Shown here piece after piece: positions 8,815 to 18,849 of a stretch of 64,000 nucleotides of DNA. The stretch is from JAENWD01 sp963796915. GTDB taxonomy: Bacteria > Acidobacteriota > Vicinamibacteria > Vicinamibacterales > JAENWD01. The position numbers were made by a program, and so were the translations under genes. The stretch covers positions 2,542,001-2,606,000 of the forward strand of contig CAWCNI010000004.1 in assembly GCA_963796915.1 (NCBI GenBank), read 5' to 3'. Position 1 is the first letter of the stretch, and each line of letters starts with the position of its first letter. The notes beneath the pieces were generated by a model. The model saw only the letters and a list, made by a program, of their open reading frames with translations, was not told where the DNA came from and did no database searches.

Positions 8815-10629
8815 TCACCTGGCGGCTTCGACGACGCCCTTCTGCTGATCGATCAGGACGCGGCTGTCGGCCTTTGGCGGCGGGTAGGTCACGAGACTGC
8901 CGTTGGCCCATCGCACCTGGAGCGCGGTGATGTCGGTGGCCGCCCCAAGTCCGAAGTGGACGCGCAGGTCGGACTGCGAGATCTGACCGCGGCCGCTGGC
9001 GACTTCTCCGCGCATCCTGCGGCCGCCGGCGGTGACGAACACCACGGAGCCAATCGCGTCGCGGGGGCAGTGTTTCGCCGGATCGCCCAGCAGGCTCACT
9101 GACAGCCAGTGACCACGGCCGCCGCCCTGGTTCTGCACGAGCGCCGGCGCTGAATCGATGTCGTTGATGACGACGTCCATGCCGCCGTCGTTGTCGAAGT
9201 CGGCCACCGCGGAGCCGCGCGACACGCGGGCCGTCGTCAGCCCCTCGCCTGCCGCCGCGCCCACCTCCTCGAATCGCTGCCCGTCCAGGTTCCTGAAGAG
9301 GAGCGCGCGCTGGGCGTACGACGTGTTCCAGTCCATGCGATCGGCCGCCGGATACACGTGGCCGTTGACGGTGAGCAGATCGAGCCAGCCGTCATTGTCG
9401 TAGTCGACGAAATTAGTGCCCCAGCCGAGAAACGGAATCGACGCCTGCGCGATGCCGGCGCGAAAGCTGACGTCGGTGAAGCTGCCGTCCCCGTGATTGC
9501 GGTAGAGGACGTTGAAGTCGTCGGCGAAGTTCGTGATCTCGATGTCGTCGCGCCCGTCGTTGTCGTAATCGCCGATCGCGACGCCCATGTGCGCCTGATC
9601 GCGGCCGTTGCCGTCGAGGGCAGCGCCGGACGGATAGCTGACGTCCTCGAAATGCCCGTTGCCAAGGTTGCGATAGAGGTAGTTCGGTCCGGAGTCGTTC
9701 GCGACGAACAGATCGAGCTTTCCGTCGTCGTCGAAGTCGAACCACGCGACGCCGAACCCGTAGAGGCCCTTGACATCAGCGACGCCGGCCTCGTTCGTCA
9801 CGTCGGTGAACGTGCCGTTGCCGTTGTTGTGGAACAGATGATCGGGTGCGCCTTTGAGGCCGCGCGGCCCGCACATCACGCGCTCGCCACGGTAGGTGCA
9901 GAAGGCGGCGCCGCTGGTGTAGGCCGCGCCCATGCCAACGGGTCCCTGTCCGGCTTGCGCGGAACCGGGTGGCGACGACGCGCCGGGCGCGTCGGCAGGC
10001 GACGGCGGCAGATGGTCGAGATCGAGATCCACGTAGCCGGCCACATAGAGATCGAGAAGCCCGTCGCCGTCGTAGTCGCCAAACGCGCAGCCGGTGGACC
10101 AGCTGTCCACGGCGACACCGGCCTGCGGCGCGATGTCCTCGAACCGATCGCCGACGTGGTGATACAGCCGGCTCACGCCGAAGTTGGTGACGTAGATGTC
10201 TTCCTTGCCGTCGTTGTCGAAGTCTCCGGCGCAGACGCCCTGCCCCCAGCGCTCGTTGGCGAGTCCGACCTCGGCGGTGACGTCACGGAAGACGCCGCGC
10301 CCCTCGTTGTGGAACATCGCCGCTCGCGGGCCCGGCTCCTTCTTCCGCACGTGATCGAGCGTCGACCCGTTGAGCAGGTAGATGTCGGGCAGGCCGTCGC
10401 CGTCGTAGTCGAACGCGGCCACGCCCGAGCCAGTGACCTCGATGACGTAGTTCTTGTCGGGGCTGCCCGAGACATGGCGGAAACCTGACAACCCGGCGGC
10501 GGCGGTGATGTCGGCGAAGCGCACGTCTCTGGCCGCATGAGCCGACCCCGGGGGCACGTCCCGGGTGGGCGGAGCCGCGGAGGCGAGCCAGGCAGCGGCA
10601 ACGACGACGAGGGCTGTGAGCGCGCGCAC
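8815..10629 (-). CDS. CRTAC1-like FG-GAP/VCBS repeat protein with ASPIC/UnbV domain
   Basis: Predicted exported beta-propeller protein of 604 residues. After a signal peptide, at least seven calcium-binding DxDxDGxxD loops are visible: FDYDGDGLPD, GDFDNDGKED, GDYDGDGLLD, FDFDDDGKLD, GDYDNDGRDD, VDYDNDGWLD and ADFDNDGGMD. The C-terminal 120 residues form an ASPIC/UnbV domain with a conserved HWLSVSL start. Such proteins are usually extracellular or outer-membrane adhesion or binding proteins; the ligand is unknown. GTG 10629 is chosen because it starts directly after the stop of the upstream TPR gene and is followed by the signal peptide; earlier in-frame codons would lie inside that gene. It is the last gene of the apparent TonB-receptor/TPR operon. 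Confidence 0.9.
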   Translation of the reverse strand: MRALTALVVVAAAWLASAAPPTRDVPPGSAHAARDVRFADITAAAGLSGFRHVSGSPDKNYVIEVTGSGVAAFDYDGDGLPDIYLLNGSTLDHVRKKEPGPRAAMFHNEGRGVFRDVTAEVGLANERWGQGVCAGDFDNDGKEDIYVTNFGVSRLYHHVGDRFEDIAPQAGVAVDSWSTGCAFGDYDGDGLLDLYVAGYVDLDLDHLPPSPADAPGASSPPGSAQAGQGPVGMGAAYTSGAAFCTYRGERVMCGPRGLKGAPDHLFHNNGNGTFTDVTNEAGVADVKGLYGFGVAWFDFDDDGKLDLFVANDSGPNYLYRNLGNGHFEDVSYPSGAALDGNGRDQAHMGVAIGDYDNDGRDDIEITNFADDFNVLYRNHGDGSFTDVSFRAGIAQASIPFLGWGTNFVDYDNDGWLDLLTVNGHVYPAADRMDWNTSYAQRALLFRNLDGQRFEEVGAAAGEGLTTARVSRGSAVADFDNDGGMDVVINDIDSAPALVQNQGGGRGHWLSVSLLGDPAKHCPRDAIGSVVFVTAGGRRMRGEVASGRGQISQSDLRVHFGLGAATDITALQVRWANGSLVTYPPPKADSRVLIDQQKGVVEAAR

Positions 10630-10630
10630 G

Positions 10631-11596
10631 TTACTGTGGCGCCTTGGGCGGGACGGCCGGCGACGCGCTTCCCGAAGTTGGGCCACGCTGCTGCGCGCGC
10701 TGGAACGCCTCGGCAGCACGCGCCTGGTCGCCTGTCGCGCGGTAGGCCATCCCGAGCGCGTAGTACGCCTCTGTCATGCCGGGCTCGAGCGCGACAGCGC
10801 GCTGCAACTTCGGGATCGCCTCGGCGGCACGTCCGAGCTTGGTCAGCGACGTGCCGAGCCCCACCCACGCGACGGCGGCCTTCGAGTCAATCGCCAGCGC
10901 CCGATCGAACGACTTCGCGGCGGCCTCGTCGTCCTGAAGATAGCTCTGGCAGACGCCCAGGCCGTAGGCGCCGTCGAACGACGGGCGGATGGCTTCGGCC
11001 TTCTGATAGAGGACCGCGGCCTCCTCGCAGGCGAGGCGGATCCGTTCGAGCTTCGCCAGGCCGAGCAGCGCCTCGTAGAGATTGGGATCGGCTTTCAGCG
11101 CGGCCTGGTACTCCACTTCGGCGTCGGCGCGCTTCTCTTCGGCGACGAGAGACTCGGCGGCGAGTTGATGAAGCTGTGCCGAGTCCGGGGCGATCCGGGC
11201 AAGCTGCTGGAACTCGCGCTCCGAGAGCTGGCCGCTCAGCATGCCCAGGTAGTACAGGGTGTCGACGTCGGCGGGGCTGGCAGCAAGCGCCGCCCGCAGA
11301 TGTGTGTACGCCGCATCGGGATCGCTTTTCGCCATTGCAATCCTGGCCAGCAGGACGTTGGCAGCTGCGCTCGCCGGATGCGCCTTCAGGTAGGCGGTGC
11401 CGAGTTGAAAGGCGCGATCGAGATCGCCGGCCTGGAGCGCATGGCCGGCATCTGACAATCGCGAGTCCGCGGGCGACCTAGTGCCGGCAGGCTTCGCAGT
11501 CGTCGCCGCCGTGCCTTGTGCCATCGCGCGAGCACACGGAATCGCCGCCAGCAGCAGCACACCGATGATCCACCGACCCGTCCAACCAGACGACAT
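10631..11596 (-). CDS. Exported TPR protein (TPR-4 of cluster)
   Basis: Protein of 321 residues with an N-terminal signal peptide (cleavage probably after ARAMAQ) and about seven tetratricopeptide repeats, for example AFQLGTAYLKAHPASAAANV and AIPKLQRAVALEPGMTEAYY. TPR solenoids bind other proteins; no enzymatic domain is seen. It reads directly into the CRTAC1-like gene with no spacer, which suggests translational coupling. A 256-base repeat-filled spacer separates it from the next TPR gene upstream. Confidence 0.88.
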   Translation of the reverse strand: MSSGWTGRWIIGVLLLAAIPCARAMAQGTAATTAKPAGTRSPADSRLSDAGHALQAGDLDRAFQLGTAYLKAHPASAAANVLLARIAMAKSDPDAAYTHLRAALAASPADVDTLYYLGMLSGQLSEREFQQLARIAPDSAQLHQLAAESLVAEEKRADAEVEYQAALKADPNLYEALLGLAKLERIRLACEEAAVLYQKAEAIRPSFDGAYGLGVCQSYLQDDEAAAKSFDRALAIDSKAAVAWVGLGTSLTKLGRAAEAIPKLQRAVALEPGMTEAYYALGMAYRATGDQARAAEAFQRAQQRGPTSGSASPAVPPKAPQ

Positions 11597-11852
11597 GAGC
11601 CCCTCTGCCCTTGATGGCCGATCGAAAGATCGGCCCTACGGTCTTTGCCCGAAGTACCGGTAGGGCCAATCTTCAGATTGGCCGTCCGCGGCTTCCTTGC
11701 CTTCCTTGCCTTCCTTGCCTTCCTTGCCCTGTCCCTGCCTTATCCTTGATGGCCGATCTGACCAGCCTCCGCCAAGGCTTCGGCGGTCCGCCGTAGCTTC
11801 AGCGAAGGCGGAAGAGCGGCACTACAGCCGCTGCCCTGCCTCTGCCCTGCCC
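11597..11852. repeat. Repeat-filled intergenic spacer (REP palindromes plus 9-base tandem repeat)
   Basis: The spacer holds a REP-like palindrome at 11613-11641 and another, inverted, at 11657-11685. Four perfect CTTCCTTGC units follow at 11692-11727. A half palindrome (GATGGCCGATCTG) begins near 11749 and is followed by a CCGCCAAGGCTTCGGCGG-type hairpin and GCGAAGGCGGA near 11800. The last word recurs in the 18-base tandem repeat at 45102-45137. No gene is seen. Confidence 0.8.
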
Positions 11853-13439
11853 TCATGGCGCCACCTCGATGATGCGCAGGAAGTCCTGGGCCTTTGCCGT
11901 GCGCTTCTCCTGCAGTGCCGCGAGCCGGGCCGCCTGGGCATCTTTGCGCGGATCCTTGCTCCGGGTGAACAGGGCGGTGAGATTCACTGTGGCCAGATAG
12001 TTATCCGGATCGATCGCCAGCGCCTTGTTGAGGTCACGCTCGGCGTCCGCATACCGTTCCTGCCGCGTGTCGATCAGGCCGAGCTCCGCCCAGACGTCGG
12101 CATTGGCCGCGCTCACCTGGATCGAGCGCTCGACTTCACGCCGCGCCGTGTCCAGATCGCCGTCCTGGCGCGCGATTCTGGCCAGATAGTAGCGGGCCCC
12201 CGCTTCCGTCGCCGGATGCTGCGCGGCCTGCTGAAGATCGGCCGCCGCGGCGGCGAACTGGCTGGCTTGAAACCGGGCCACGCCGAGCGCGAGCCGGGCG
12301 CGCGGGTCGTCGGGCCTGAGACGCAGGTACTTCTCGAGATACGGCAGCGACTCTGCCGACTCGTGGCGGTGCATGGCGATGCCGCCCATGACGTAGTTGA
12401 AGTCTGGATCCTCGGGCGCCAGCGCCAGCGCCTTCTTCAGCGACTCGTAGGCCTCCGACACCAGGTTCAGCTCCACGCAGATGACGCCGAAGAGGAAGTG
12501 CACGCGCGCGTCGGACGGATCGAGGCTGCGCGCGTGAGCGAGGTATCCGAGCGCGCCCTCGTGGTCGCCGGCCTTGTCGGCGGCGCGCGCCAGGTCGACG
12601 AGGACAGGCACGCCCGGCGTGGGCTGCGCCGCGCGTTCGAGCACGGCTCTGGCCTCCTGATAGCGTGCGGCCGCGATGTAGAGCCGTCCAAGTTGATGCA
12701 GCGCCTCCGGCGGCGCCTGGTACTGCTGGTCGAGCGTCTCGAGGAACCGCTGTTCCAGCTGATGATCGGACAGGTGCGCGAAGGCCGGTGCCAGGGCCAG
12801 CACGTCTGGCGCCGAGCGGGTGCTGCTCGCGATCCAGCGCGTGGCCGCCGCCGACGCGGCTGCGGTGTCGCCGACGCCCTGAAGCACTGTCGCCGTCAGC
12901 GTCAGCACCTGCGGCTGGGCCCGAATGTCAGACGGCAGGCGCTCGACCATCGCGCGGGCCTCAGCGAACCGTCCGTCGAGGGCCAGCAGGAAGCCGCTTT
13001 GATAGCAGCCTTCGGCGTTCTGCGGATCGAACGCCAGCAGCCGCTGGTAGACGTCGAGCGCCTTCGCGCGCGCCGAGGGATCCGACGCCGACTGTTCCTG
13101 ATAGAGACGGCCAAGATTTTCGTACGGCGCCGCGACGAGTGGCGCCAGGCGGATCGCCGCCTGGAAGTGAGACGCCGCTGCCGCCGGCGCGCCGCTTTGC
13201 GCCTCCACGGCGCCCGCCAGGTTGAGCAGCGCAGGATCGGCCGGATATGTCTTGAGCGCGGCGTCCACTTCGGCCTTCGCCCCTGACAGCTCGCTGCGAT
13301 CCAGCATGGCGCCGATCCGGTCGAGTGTCTCGGCTGGCGCATGCTGTGCTGCCGCTGGTTGTGCCGGCAGGCGAACAGCGAGCGCAGACAGCAGCAACAC
13401 CGCCGCCGCGACTGCCACGCGCACGGAGCGACATCTCAC
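11853..13439 (-). CDS. Exported TPR protein (TPR-3 of cluster)
   Basis: Protein of 528 residues with a signal peptide and TPR units over nearly the whole length, for example ALGYLAHARSLDPSDARVHF, SLPYLEKYLRLRPDDPRARL and AERDLNKALAIDPDNYLATV. The GTG start at 13439 overlaps the stop of the upstream TPR-2 gene (GTGA), so the two are probably translationally coupled. No catalytic motif is seen. It is probably a periplasmic or outer-membrane-associated scaffold working with the TonB receptor of the same cluster, which is inference from position only. Confidence 0.88.
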   Translation of the reverse strand: MRCRSVRVAVAAAVLLLSALAVRLPAQPAAAQHAPAETLDRIGAMLDRSELSGAKAEVDAALKTYPADPALLNLAGAVEAQSGAPAAAASHFQAAIRLAPLVAAPYENLGRLYQEQSASDPSARAKALDVYQRLLAFDPQNAEGCYQSGFLLALDGRFAEARAMVERLPSDIRAQPQVLTLTATVLQGVGDTAAASAAATRWIASSTRSAPDVLALAPAFAHLSDHQLEQRFLETLDQQYQAPPEALHQLGRLYIAAARYQEARAVLERAAQPTPGVPVLVDLARAADKAGDHEGALGYLAHARSLDPSDARVHFLFGVICVELNLVSEAYESLKKALALAPEDPDFNYVMGGIAMHRHESAESLPYLEKYLRLRPDDPRARLALGVARFQASQFAAAAADLQQAAQHPATEAGARYYLARIARQDGDLDTARREVERSIQVSAANADVWAELGLIDTRQERYADAERDLNKALAIDPDNYLATVNLTALFTRSKDPRKDAQAARLAALQEKRTAKAQDFLRIIEVAP

Positions 13440-14390
13440 TGGTGTGGCGCCTCGCGGCGGGCGTCGTGGAGGCGCTGGAACGTGGCCAGCGCCGCGGAGG
13501 ACTCCGCCACCTTCTGCTGCCGCCGATAAATGCGGGCGAGCGCGTAATACGGCTCGGGGTACTGGGGATCGGCGTGCGCGGCCCGGTTCAATTCGGCAAC
13601 GGCCTCATCCAGCTTCTCGATCTGCTCGAGGAGCATCCCCAGCTGGTAGTGCGCCTGCGCGAGCGAGCCATCGTATTTCACAGCCTCTTCGAGCAGCGGC
13701 TGCGCGGCTTTCAGGTCGCCGCGGGTCCGAAGCAGCGTCCCCATGTTCAGCGGCGGCCACGGCGAGCTGCCCGAGCCGCCGCGATTCATCTCGACGGCTT
13801 TGCCATATCGTTCGAGCGCACGATCCGGCTCGTTCAGCGCTTCGTAACAGAGGCCGAGATTGTCGTAGGCACGCACGAACGACGCGTCGCGTGCGATGAC
13901 GTGTTCAAAGTGCGTGGCGGCCGCCGCGTATTGGCCCGCGTCGTAATCGACGCGTCCCATCCAGTACCTCGTAGGTGACGTTCTGCGGGTCGCCCTGGAG
14001 AAGGCGCTCGAGCTCGGGACGCGCCCAGTCGCCGTGACCGAGCGACACGTACGCGAGCACCAGCGTGTAGCGGCTGCGCGCATCGAGAGGACCGAGCGCT
14101 TCGGCCTTCTTGACGGCAATCGCGGCGTTGAGCGGCCGCCGATCGACAAGGAACACGCCGGCGAGCACTTCGAGCAGCGCCTTGGGCTGCTTGTCCTTCT
14201 CGATGGCAGCCGCGAGCAGCTGTTCGGCCCTGGCCCAGTCGCGCGCCTTCAGCGCCTTGTCGATCTCCCCGCCGTGATAGCTCGCTGGCAGCTCCACCGG
14301 CGGCGGCAGCTGGGCGCGCACGTTCTGCGGCCGGACGACCAGAGCCGCCAGCAGCAGGACGCACAATCGCACCGGACGCGACGGTCGCAT
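13436..14390 (-). CDS. Exported TPR protein (TPR-2 of cluster; one frame break)
   Basis: Signal peptide (MRPSRPVRLCVLLLAALVV) and TPR units. The N-terminal part reads in one frame to about DPQNVTYE, and the C-terminal part continues as YWMGRVDYDAGQYAAAATHF in another. The break coincides with GTACC at 13964-13968 on the plus strand (GAGGTACTGG on the coding strand); removing one base joins the halves as VTYEYWMGRVDY. The restored protein is about 317 residues. The end overlaps the start of TPR-3. Confidence 0.85.
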
Positions 14391-14400
14391 GACAGGCGGC

Positions 14401-15237
14401 CTACGGCGTGCCCTGCGCCGCGGCGATCTGGCGTTGGACCTGCTTCGCCATCGCGCTGTCGGGCACGAGCGCGAGCTCGAGCCCGATCTCGCGCGCGGCC
14501 TGATCCAGCCGCTTCGCGTCGAGATGAATGCGGGCCAGCATGAGGTGTACGCCTGGCAGGGTCGGGTCCAGCTGCGCGGCCTTCTCGAATGGTTGCAGTG
14601 CCAGGTCTGGACGGCCCTGCTGCAGGTACTGCTGGCCGAGCGCCTGCGGCAGCCGGGCCGAGCGCGGAGCCACTGCGCGGAGCCGTTCGAACGACCACTG
14701 CGCCAGCTTCAGGTACGCCTTGCCAAGTCGGTAGCGAAAGTCCGGATCCGACGGCGAAATCGTCACCAGCCGCCGGTATTCGTCGACGACGCCGCCGATG
14801 TCGCCGGTGCGCTCGAGCGCATCGGCGTAGACGGCATGGGCGATCGCCTGGTCGGGTAAGAGCCGCACCGCGACGCGCAGCTCCGGCAGGGCGTCGGCGG
14901 CTCGACCCATCGCGAGCAGCGTGTTACCCGCCATCAGGTGCGCCGGACCGAACGCAGGATCGATCGCCGTCGCGGCGCGAAACTCCGCAAGCGCGTCGGC
15001 GTGCCTCTCCTTCTGATCGAGGACGATGCCGAGGTTGTGGTGGACGAAGGCGCGATTCCCGCCGCCGGCCAGCACGTCGCGGAACGCGGTCTCCGCTGCC
15101 GTCAGGTCGCCGCTCTTGAGAGCCGCGACGCCCTCGGAGAAGCGGTCGGCCAGCTGCGGCGGCAGGTCCTGCGCGGCGAGGCGAGGCGCGATGAGCAGAA
15201 CGAAGGCAACGAGAAGGACGGAGCGGAAGCCGCGCAT
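14401..15237 (-). CDS. Exported TPR protein (TPR-1 of cluster)
   Basis: Protein of 278 residues from the ATG at 15237, which places a clean signal peptide (MRGFRSVLLVAFVLLIAPRL) at the N-terminus; a longer start at 15285 would put 16 charged or polar residues before it. About six TPR units follow, such as ALAEFRAATAIDPAFGPAHL and ALQPFEKAAQLDPTLPGVHL. It ends ten bases before the TPR-2 start and begins 69 bases after the TonB receptor stop, so it is probably co-transcribed with both. Confidence 0.87.
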   Translation of the reverse strand: MRGFRSVLLVAFVLLIAPRLAAQDLPPQLADRFSEGVAALKSGDLTAAETAFRDVLAGGGNRAFVHHNLGIVLDQKERHADALAEFRAATAIDPAFGPAHLMAGNTLLAMGRAADALPELRVAVRLLPDQAIAHAVYADALERTGDIGGVVDEYRRLVTISPSDPDFRYRLGKAYLKLAQWSFERLRAVAPRSARLPQALGQQYLQQGRPDLALQPFEKAAQLDPTLPGVHLMLARIHLDAKRLDQAAREIGLELALVPDSAMAKQVQRQIAAAQGTP

Positions 15238-15306
15238 GCCGGAAAAGAAAACGGGCGTCGTGCCCCAGCGGGACACGACGCCCACGTTACACCAGATCAG
15301 AGGCGG

Positions 15307-18300
15307 TTAGAACTCGAACCGCGCCGCGATCTGCATCGTCCGCGGATCCGTGACGGACCCGTTCCACTTGCCGAAGTCCGGGCTGGCCACATCGTTGGTA
15401 AACGCGAGGCCTCCCCATTCGCCGGGGTTGGTGAACATGTGCCAGTTCCAGAGGTTGAAGCATTCGAACCGGAGCTGGAGGTTCGTGCTGCCTCCGAGCC
15501 GCGTGTTCTTGATCAACGACAGGTCCTGGTTGTGATAGCCGAACGGCCGGATCGCATCTTCAACCTTGTTGCCCGAGCCGAAGTTGAAGTTGAACGTGTT
15601 CGTCGGCTGGAAGGCCGCCGCGTTGAACAGCGGTCCCTTCGCCGGGTCGAAGCTTCCCGGGTCCTGCGCGTAGACGTCCGCCGAACCGGTGACCGCCGGG
15701 ATGCAACCCGCGCGGAACTGGCCCGGCACGTTGCAGAAGCTCGACCTGAAGTAGTACGGCGTCGCAGACGCGTACTTGACGATGGTGCTGACCTGCCAGC
15801 CGCCGAGGACCGCTGCCGCGATGCCGGAGTTCATGTGCGGCTTGCCCGGCCCGTATGGCAGTTCGTAGACGAGCGCCAGTGACAGCACGTGGCGGGAGTC
15901 CGTCGCGGCGACAGACTCGGCACGAGCCTTCTCGTAGGGCGAGAAGACGCCGTCCAGGCCGCTCCAGGTCACTGCGTCACGCTGCGTGTTGTCCGACGCG
16001 TCCGACGTCGTCTTCGACAGGGTGTATGTCACCAGGCCGTAGATGCCGTGCGAGAAGCGCCGTTCCAGTTTGACCTGGAGCGAGTTGTAGAGCGACGTGC
16101 CGTGACCTTCGTTCAGGCCCTGCAGGTTGTCGCAGTACCTGCGGATACGGCCGGAGCGCCTGCGCCACCGACGGCGCGCACCCGGTCATCTGCTCCACCC
16201 AGCCGGGGTACGGCAGCGCGACGCCGTCGAGGCTGGTCTGTCCGGGCTGGAACTCATCGAAGAGCGCGTTGCCCATCGACAGCAGGCTCGGGTTCAGGGC
16301 GTTGATCGGATCGAGGCTCGACGGCAGCCGACGGCCGGCGCTGCCGACATACGCGACGCTCAGCGAGAGGTTCCTCGCGAGCTCACGGTCGACAGTGACG
16401 TTCCACTGATGCGAGTACGAGCGCTTGTTGGCATCGGCCGGGCGATAGAGGATGCCCTGGCCGTTCTTGAAGTCCGACGACACGATCGGCGGCTTGGTGA
16501 AGTCCTGCGGCAGCCCCTGATTGAGGTAGAACGCCGGGTCGATGCCGCCGAGCGTCGAGTTGAAGCTCGGCGTGACCGAGAAGCCGTCCTGCGACATGCC
16601 GCCGCCCCAGCCGGGCAGGAACGCCTGCGCGTAGAAGAGGCCCCAGCCGGTGCGCAGCACGGTCTTGTCGTTCAGCGAGTAGACCAGGCCGACGCGCGGC
16701 GCGAACGCGTTCTTCCACGGGTTCTCCGGGTAGGGCGCGCCGAAGCTGTTGGCGCCGTAGCCGTCGCCCGCAAACGCGAGGCGGCCGAGGCGGCCGCCGG
16801 CGCCGGTGTTGACGCCGTTCGGATCGAAGAACGAGAACACGTTCTCCTTCTCCGACGCCGGGGAGTAGTAATCCCAGCGCACGCCGTAGTCGAGGGTGAC
16901 CTTGCTGTTCATGCGCCACGTGTCGCCGGCGTGAAAGACCCAGGCACTCTGGCGCGGGTAGACCGAGGCGACATCGCGGAACGCCGCCTGGCCGTTGTCG
17001 ACGGCGCCCAGCAGGAAGCTGGCGATCGGCGTTGCCGGAGTTGACACCCAGCAGGCCGGTTGTTCCTGGCTGGAAGTTGAAGCTGCCAGCCTGGTTGCCG
17101 CCGTTGTGGATGTTGCCCATGATCTTGCGCCACTCCATGCCGAACTTCATGGTGTGGGCGCCCTTGGTCCAGGTCACCGCGTCGTTGATGATGAACGTCG
17201 GACGGGTCGTGACGTTGCCGGTGTTGATGCCGGAGTTGTTGCCGAACTTCGTGAAGCCGTTCCCGAAACTCATCTGCGGCGGCACGTCGTGCGCGGCAAC
17301 TCCCGCGATCTGCGGGAAGTCGTTGACGAAGTCCTGGTTCACCGAACCGTAGCCTTCATTGCGGTTCAGGTAACCCATCGCCATGTGGTTCAGGATGTTG
17401 CTCGAGATCGTCCGGTCGTAGTTGAACCGGTTGACCCACGAGTTCTGCGGATCCGAGTACGACTCGTTGGCAATCGACTGCGGCAGCGTCGAGGCAAACT
17501 TCGCCGGCGCCGTCTGGTGCCAGAACGTGAAGAAGGCGTGGTCGTTCGACTTCACCTGCACGTCGACGCGGCCCATGTAGTAGTCGGTGTCGCCGAGGAT
17601 CGAGTCCGGAATCGGCGGCGCCAGGTAGTTGTTGAGCGGGCCGGCGCTGGTCGGGTTCGGCAGCGCGGCGAGATAGGGTTTCGCCTCGGCGGCGATCCGG
17701 TCGGCACAGATCACGTTCGGCGTGTGGCCGTCGCAGCCCATGAACTGATCCTTGATGAAGCCGCCGTGCCCGTCGGAGCGAAGGGTCGCCGGATCGTAGA
17801 TCGGGATCAGGTTGCCGCTGCGCGTCGCGCCAGTCGCGGAAGTCACCGGTGCGCTCGGCCAGCGACGGAATCGACAGCGTCGGCGCGTTCGATCCGCCCT
17901 TCTGCCGGTAGCCCTCGTAGTCGAAGTAGAAGTACGTCTTCCACGTGTCGTTCCAGAGGCCGGGCACCTTGCCGGGGCCGCCGACGTTCACGCCGAAGTT
18001 GTCGCGCTTGAAGAACGGGTTGTCGCTGGCGCCCCACTGCTTCGCCTTGAGGCCGTCGTCGCGATGGAAGTCGAAGACCGAGCCGTGATACGAGCTGCCG
18101 CCGGACTTGCTGACCGCCATGATCTGCGCGCCGGTGGACGAGCCGTACTCGGGCGCGTAGCTCGACGTCAGCACTTTCACTTCGCTGACCATGTCGGGCG
18201 ACATCGGGAAGTCCTGGAAGATCGAGACCATCCCGTTCTGGCTCATGAAGCCTTCCTGCATGCTGACGCCGTCGAGCGATGCTTCGTCGCCGGACTGCAG

Positions 18301-18849
18301 GCCGCCGTTGATGCGCGCGTCGAAGGCGTTGTTACCGCCGCCGGTGCTGACGCCGGGCATCAGGGTGGCAAAGCCGACTGCCGCGCGAGGACCGCTGTTC
18401 ATCAGCAGGGGGAGCTGCTGAAGGGTCTCGGGCGAGATGCCGTGCTCCTGCGCGCCGGTGACGCCGAGCAGCGATGCGCCGCCGACGACTTCCACGCGTT
18501 GTTCCTGCGCGCCGACGGGCAGCGTGATGTCCACACGCAGCGTGCCGCCGAGGGCCACTTCGAGGTTGCTCTGCGTGACGAGCTGGAAGCCCGTCTTCAG
18601 CGCCTCGATCGTGTACTTCGCTGGCGCAAGGTTACGAAAGGCATATTCGCCTTCCGGCCCTGTCACCGTCGTGCCAACGGTCTGATCGGTGATCACGTTG
18701 CGCAGCGTCAGCGCCACATCCGGCACGACACCACCTGACGAGTCCTTGACGACGCCCTGAATTGCGCCGTTGGTGCTTTGTCCCCACGCGGTACTCGAGG
18801 CCATCAGTAGTGCGGCCAGTACCCATCCGAGTTGCTTGCGCATCTGCAT
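15307..18849 (-). CDS. TonB-dependent receptor, Oar-like with carboxypeptidase-regulatory-like domain (three frame breaks)
   Basis: Outer-membrane receptor of about 1,179 residues once frames are joined. Domain order: signal peptide, carboxypeptidase-regulatory-like beta-sandwich (GAIQGVVKDSSGGVVPDVAL), TonB plug (EYGSSTGAQIMAVSKSGGSS), long beta barrel, and terminal aromatic MQIAARFEF. Frame breaks fall near 17820-17828, near 17030 and at 16135-16139. The last is a GTACC; removing one base joins RPYPQ to YCDNLQGLNEG. The other two, joining RDWRDA to SGNLIPIYD and NSGN to PIASFLLG, are not at GTAC. ATG 18849 is preceded by AGGAG, and a sigma-70-type promoter lies about 100 bases upstream. It heads the TPR/CRTAC1 cluster. 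Oar-like receptors are linked to uptake or secretion of large ligands; the ligand here is unknown. Confidence 0.88.
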
